DNA of 23,953 bases from a virus, in the IMG/VR virus record IMGVR_UViG_3300025769_000837, positions 1 through 23,953 of that record. The stretch is one strand, 5' to 3'. Below are positions 22,629-23,953 of this stretch, in pieces. The notes below the pieces were generated by a model, which was not told where the DNA came from, did no database searches, and saw nothing but the letters and a program-made list of their open reading frames with translations. Made by a program: the position numbers and the translations under genes. Within the stretch, counting starts at the first letter, position 1. The number at the start of each line of letters is the position of its first letter.

Positions 22629-23953
22629 TACTAATCTCCTTCGCAGGTAGTTCTATTTCCTCTTCCTCAAACGCAGGAACCCACCAACAGCGCAACGTGC
22701 TCCGTCGTTCCCCCTTGGGTCCACGCTTCCTTATATTCTGCACTCCGCTATCTCCTCCAAGATCACGGATCATCTGTGTCACCCACCCACGGCTGGTAAC
22801 ATTGAAGCGGCGGTTGTGCAGAAACTCCAACAGCCCCTCCAACTTGAACTTCGTAATGCCGCCATCGGTCCACGGTTTACCCATGTCCAGTTCCTCCGGT
22901 GCCATCGCCCGAATGTGGCTCGTGCAATACGTCCGCAACAGATCCTTGAACTGCCCTGCCATGGTCAGTTCCTCTGGTACGTCGATGTATGTCGCTTGGC
23001 TCATCAGCCCGTTGACCATCTGCTGCCAGCGGTTAGCCTTGGTTGTCGGCGGCATAAACATACACTGCTCCATGCATGCCCGTTGCCACAGGGTTTGGTT
23101 CTGTAGTTGCTCCGTGGACAGTTGGATCCGTGTCCCGTTTACGTCCATAAAGTACAGCCTTGGTTCCGACAGCATGATCGTCAGGCCACCAACCTGTGGC
23201 GCATCCGGTGCATCGTCACTGATACCGTGCTTCGCCAACACGCAGAGCGCCGGATCACAGTATGACTTGAACGGCTCGTCACTGCATGTATAGCTGTAAT
23301 CTTTCTTCTCATGCTGTTGAATGATCGTCGATACTTCCTTCGAAGGCAGCGGTGGAGAAAACAAAGTCCGGTTGTATTCCTCTATCGCCCCGTGCCAATC
23401 ATCAGGAAACTTCTTCTTGCAATACACTCCGATAAAAAACAGCAGTTTGTTTCGCGGCTCCGACTGCGGCCCGTCCGAAAAGATCTCCCGTATACACGGA
23501 GGCCCGTCAGTGAAATGCTTACGCGCTTTGGTCGTGGCCCGTACCGCTTCTAACTCAGACAGCGCAACACGGCCCTTGTCCACCGCATCCAAGAACTCGT
23601 CGAGTTCCATCGCCTCGACCTTCTCGTTGTAACAAAACCGCTGCGGTAACTCTGCATTAAAGTATGGCATGTTAATAAAGTTGCCCACGTCCCCACGCTC
23701 GGCAATGATCTTGTCCTGCTTTGGAAAGATCTCCACCCCACTGTGACCAAGCATGATCGACATCTCGGTCAGGTATTCACGGACCACGGCTGCTTGCTCA
23801 AACTCTTTGAGGAACAAATACAGGTGAGCACCACCCGACTTCGAGCGGCAATGAAACAACGGGAGCTTCAACTTGCGTATGCGCTCCTGTAATTCTTTAT
23901 GGTTCAAGTCATACACATCGATGTCAATAGCCCCGAACTTGCATTCGTTGTTC
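22612..23953 (-). CDS. Archaeo-eukaryotic-type (AEP) primase, 5' end outside the window
   Basis: Makes primers for phage DNA synthesis. The frame stays open to the right edge of the window, so the GTG at 23916 is an internal codon. Counting visible codons from 23952, the catalytic pair lies in FGAIDID (D10, D12), just upstream of that GTG. RSKSGGAHLYLFL (H43) and EIFPKQ (K78) follow, the usual three AEP catalytic elements, and GDVGNFINMPYF comes behind. This arrangement resembles AEP primases of phages and TOTE-type elements. The last 120 residues (LEGLLEFLHNRRFNVTSRGW and after) look like a winged-helix C-terminal domain. Visible length is about 446 residues. It overlaps the AlpA-like gene by 17 bases. 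Identification rests on motifs; the N-terminus is unseen. Confidence 0.85.
   Translation of the reverse strand, partial: NNECKFGAIDIDVYDLNHKELQERIRKLKLPLFHCRSKSGGAHLYLFLKEFEQAAVVREYLTEMSIMLGHSGVEIFPKQDKIIAERGDVGNFINMPYFNAELPQRFCYNEKVEAMELDEFLDAVDKGRVALSELEAVRATTKARKHFTDGPPCIREIFSDGPQSEPRNKLLFFIGVYCKKKFPDDWHGAIEEYNRTLFSPPLPSKEVSTIIQQHEKKDYSYTCSDEPFKSYCDPALCVLAKHGISDDAPDAPQVGGLTIMLSEPRLYFMDVNGTRIQLSTEQLQNQTLWQRACMEQCMFMPPTTKANRWQQMVNGLMSQATYIDVPEELTMAGQFKDLLRTYCTSHIRAMAPEELDMGKPWTDGGITKFKLEGLLEFLHNRRFNVTSRGWVTQMIRDLGGDSGVQNIRKRGPKGERRSTLRCWWVPAFEEEEIELPAKEISNDIPF
22636..22641 (-). promoter_or_regulatory. Ribosome binding site of the AlpA-like gene
   Basis: AAGGAG lies seven bases upstream of the ATG at 22628, inside the last codons of the primase gene. 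It confirms the start of the HTH protein and indicates coupled translation with the primase. Confidence 0.65.

Noticed and set aside
23914-23916. GTG as start of the primase
   Set aside because: The frame is open upstream and encodes the catalytic FGAIDID motif, which must belong to the protein.

Overview
The window is a stretch of a tailed bacteriophage genome, or of a prophage seen without its ends. Gene sizes, the tight packing (no gap over about 50 bases), the overlapping stops and starts, and the protein families all point to a marine, podovirus-like phage. The alphaproteobacterial-phage flavour (phages of SAR116 or roseobacters, and HMO-2011-like podoviruses) is my inference from remembered family resemblance, not from a search. 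I saw no tRNA, rRNA, CRISPR array, insertion sequence, integrase or attachment site.

Layout. Positions 1-18367 are a virion-structure module on the plus strand. It opens with the 3' end of a fibre protein built from ~22-residue repeats. Next come a 1299-residue modular tail fibre, three small conserved unknown proteins, and an 805-residue portal-adjacent/nozzle-type protein resembling P22 gp10-like stabilisation proteins. A small unknown protein, a zinc-ribbon protein and a glycine-rich virion protein follow. The module ends with three large proteins (729, 838 and about 1396 residues) whose order, size and composition fit internal, ejected virion proteins.

Positions 18361-23953 are a replication module on the minus strand, read right to left: archaeo-eukaryotic-type primase (5' end outside the window), an AlpA-like helix-turn-helix protein, a UvrD-like superfamily 1 helicase, a DUF6378-type protein, a small unknown protein, a family A DNA polymerase with proofreading domain, and a last small unknown protein. 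Every junction in this operon overlaps by 4 to 26 bases, which suggests translational coupling. The two modules converge, and their last genes overlap by 7 bases with no visible terminator.

How it works together. The minus-strand genes supply a nearly complete replisome (primase, helicase, polymerase) plus small accessory proteins. The plus-strand genes supply the tail, the receptor-binding fibre and the proteins that probably enter the cell with the DNA. Capsid, portal, terminase and lysis genes are not in the window. The best points for a second look are the leucine at the polymerase position equivalent to E. coli Pol I Phe762, the triple GLFDDLL motif in the largest virion protein, the 22-residue fibre-repeat motif recurring in other genes, modules that appear to be inserted into the nozzle and fibre proteins, and the AlpA-like gene wedged between primase and helicase. 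I did not find a clearly novel defence or mobile system here.
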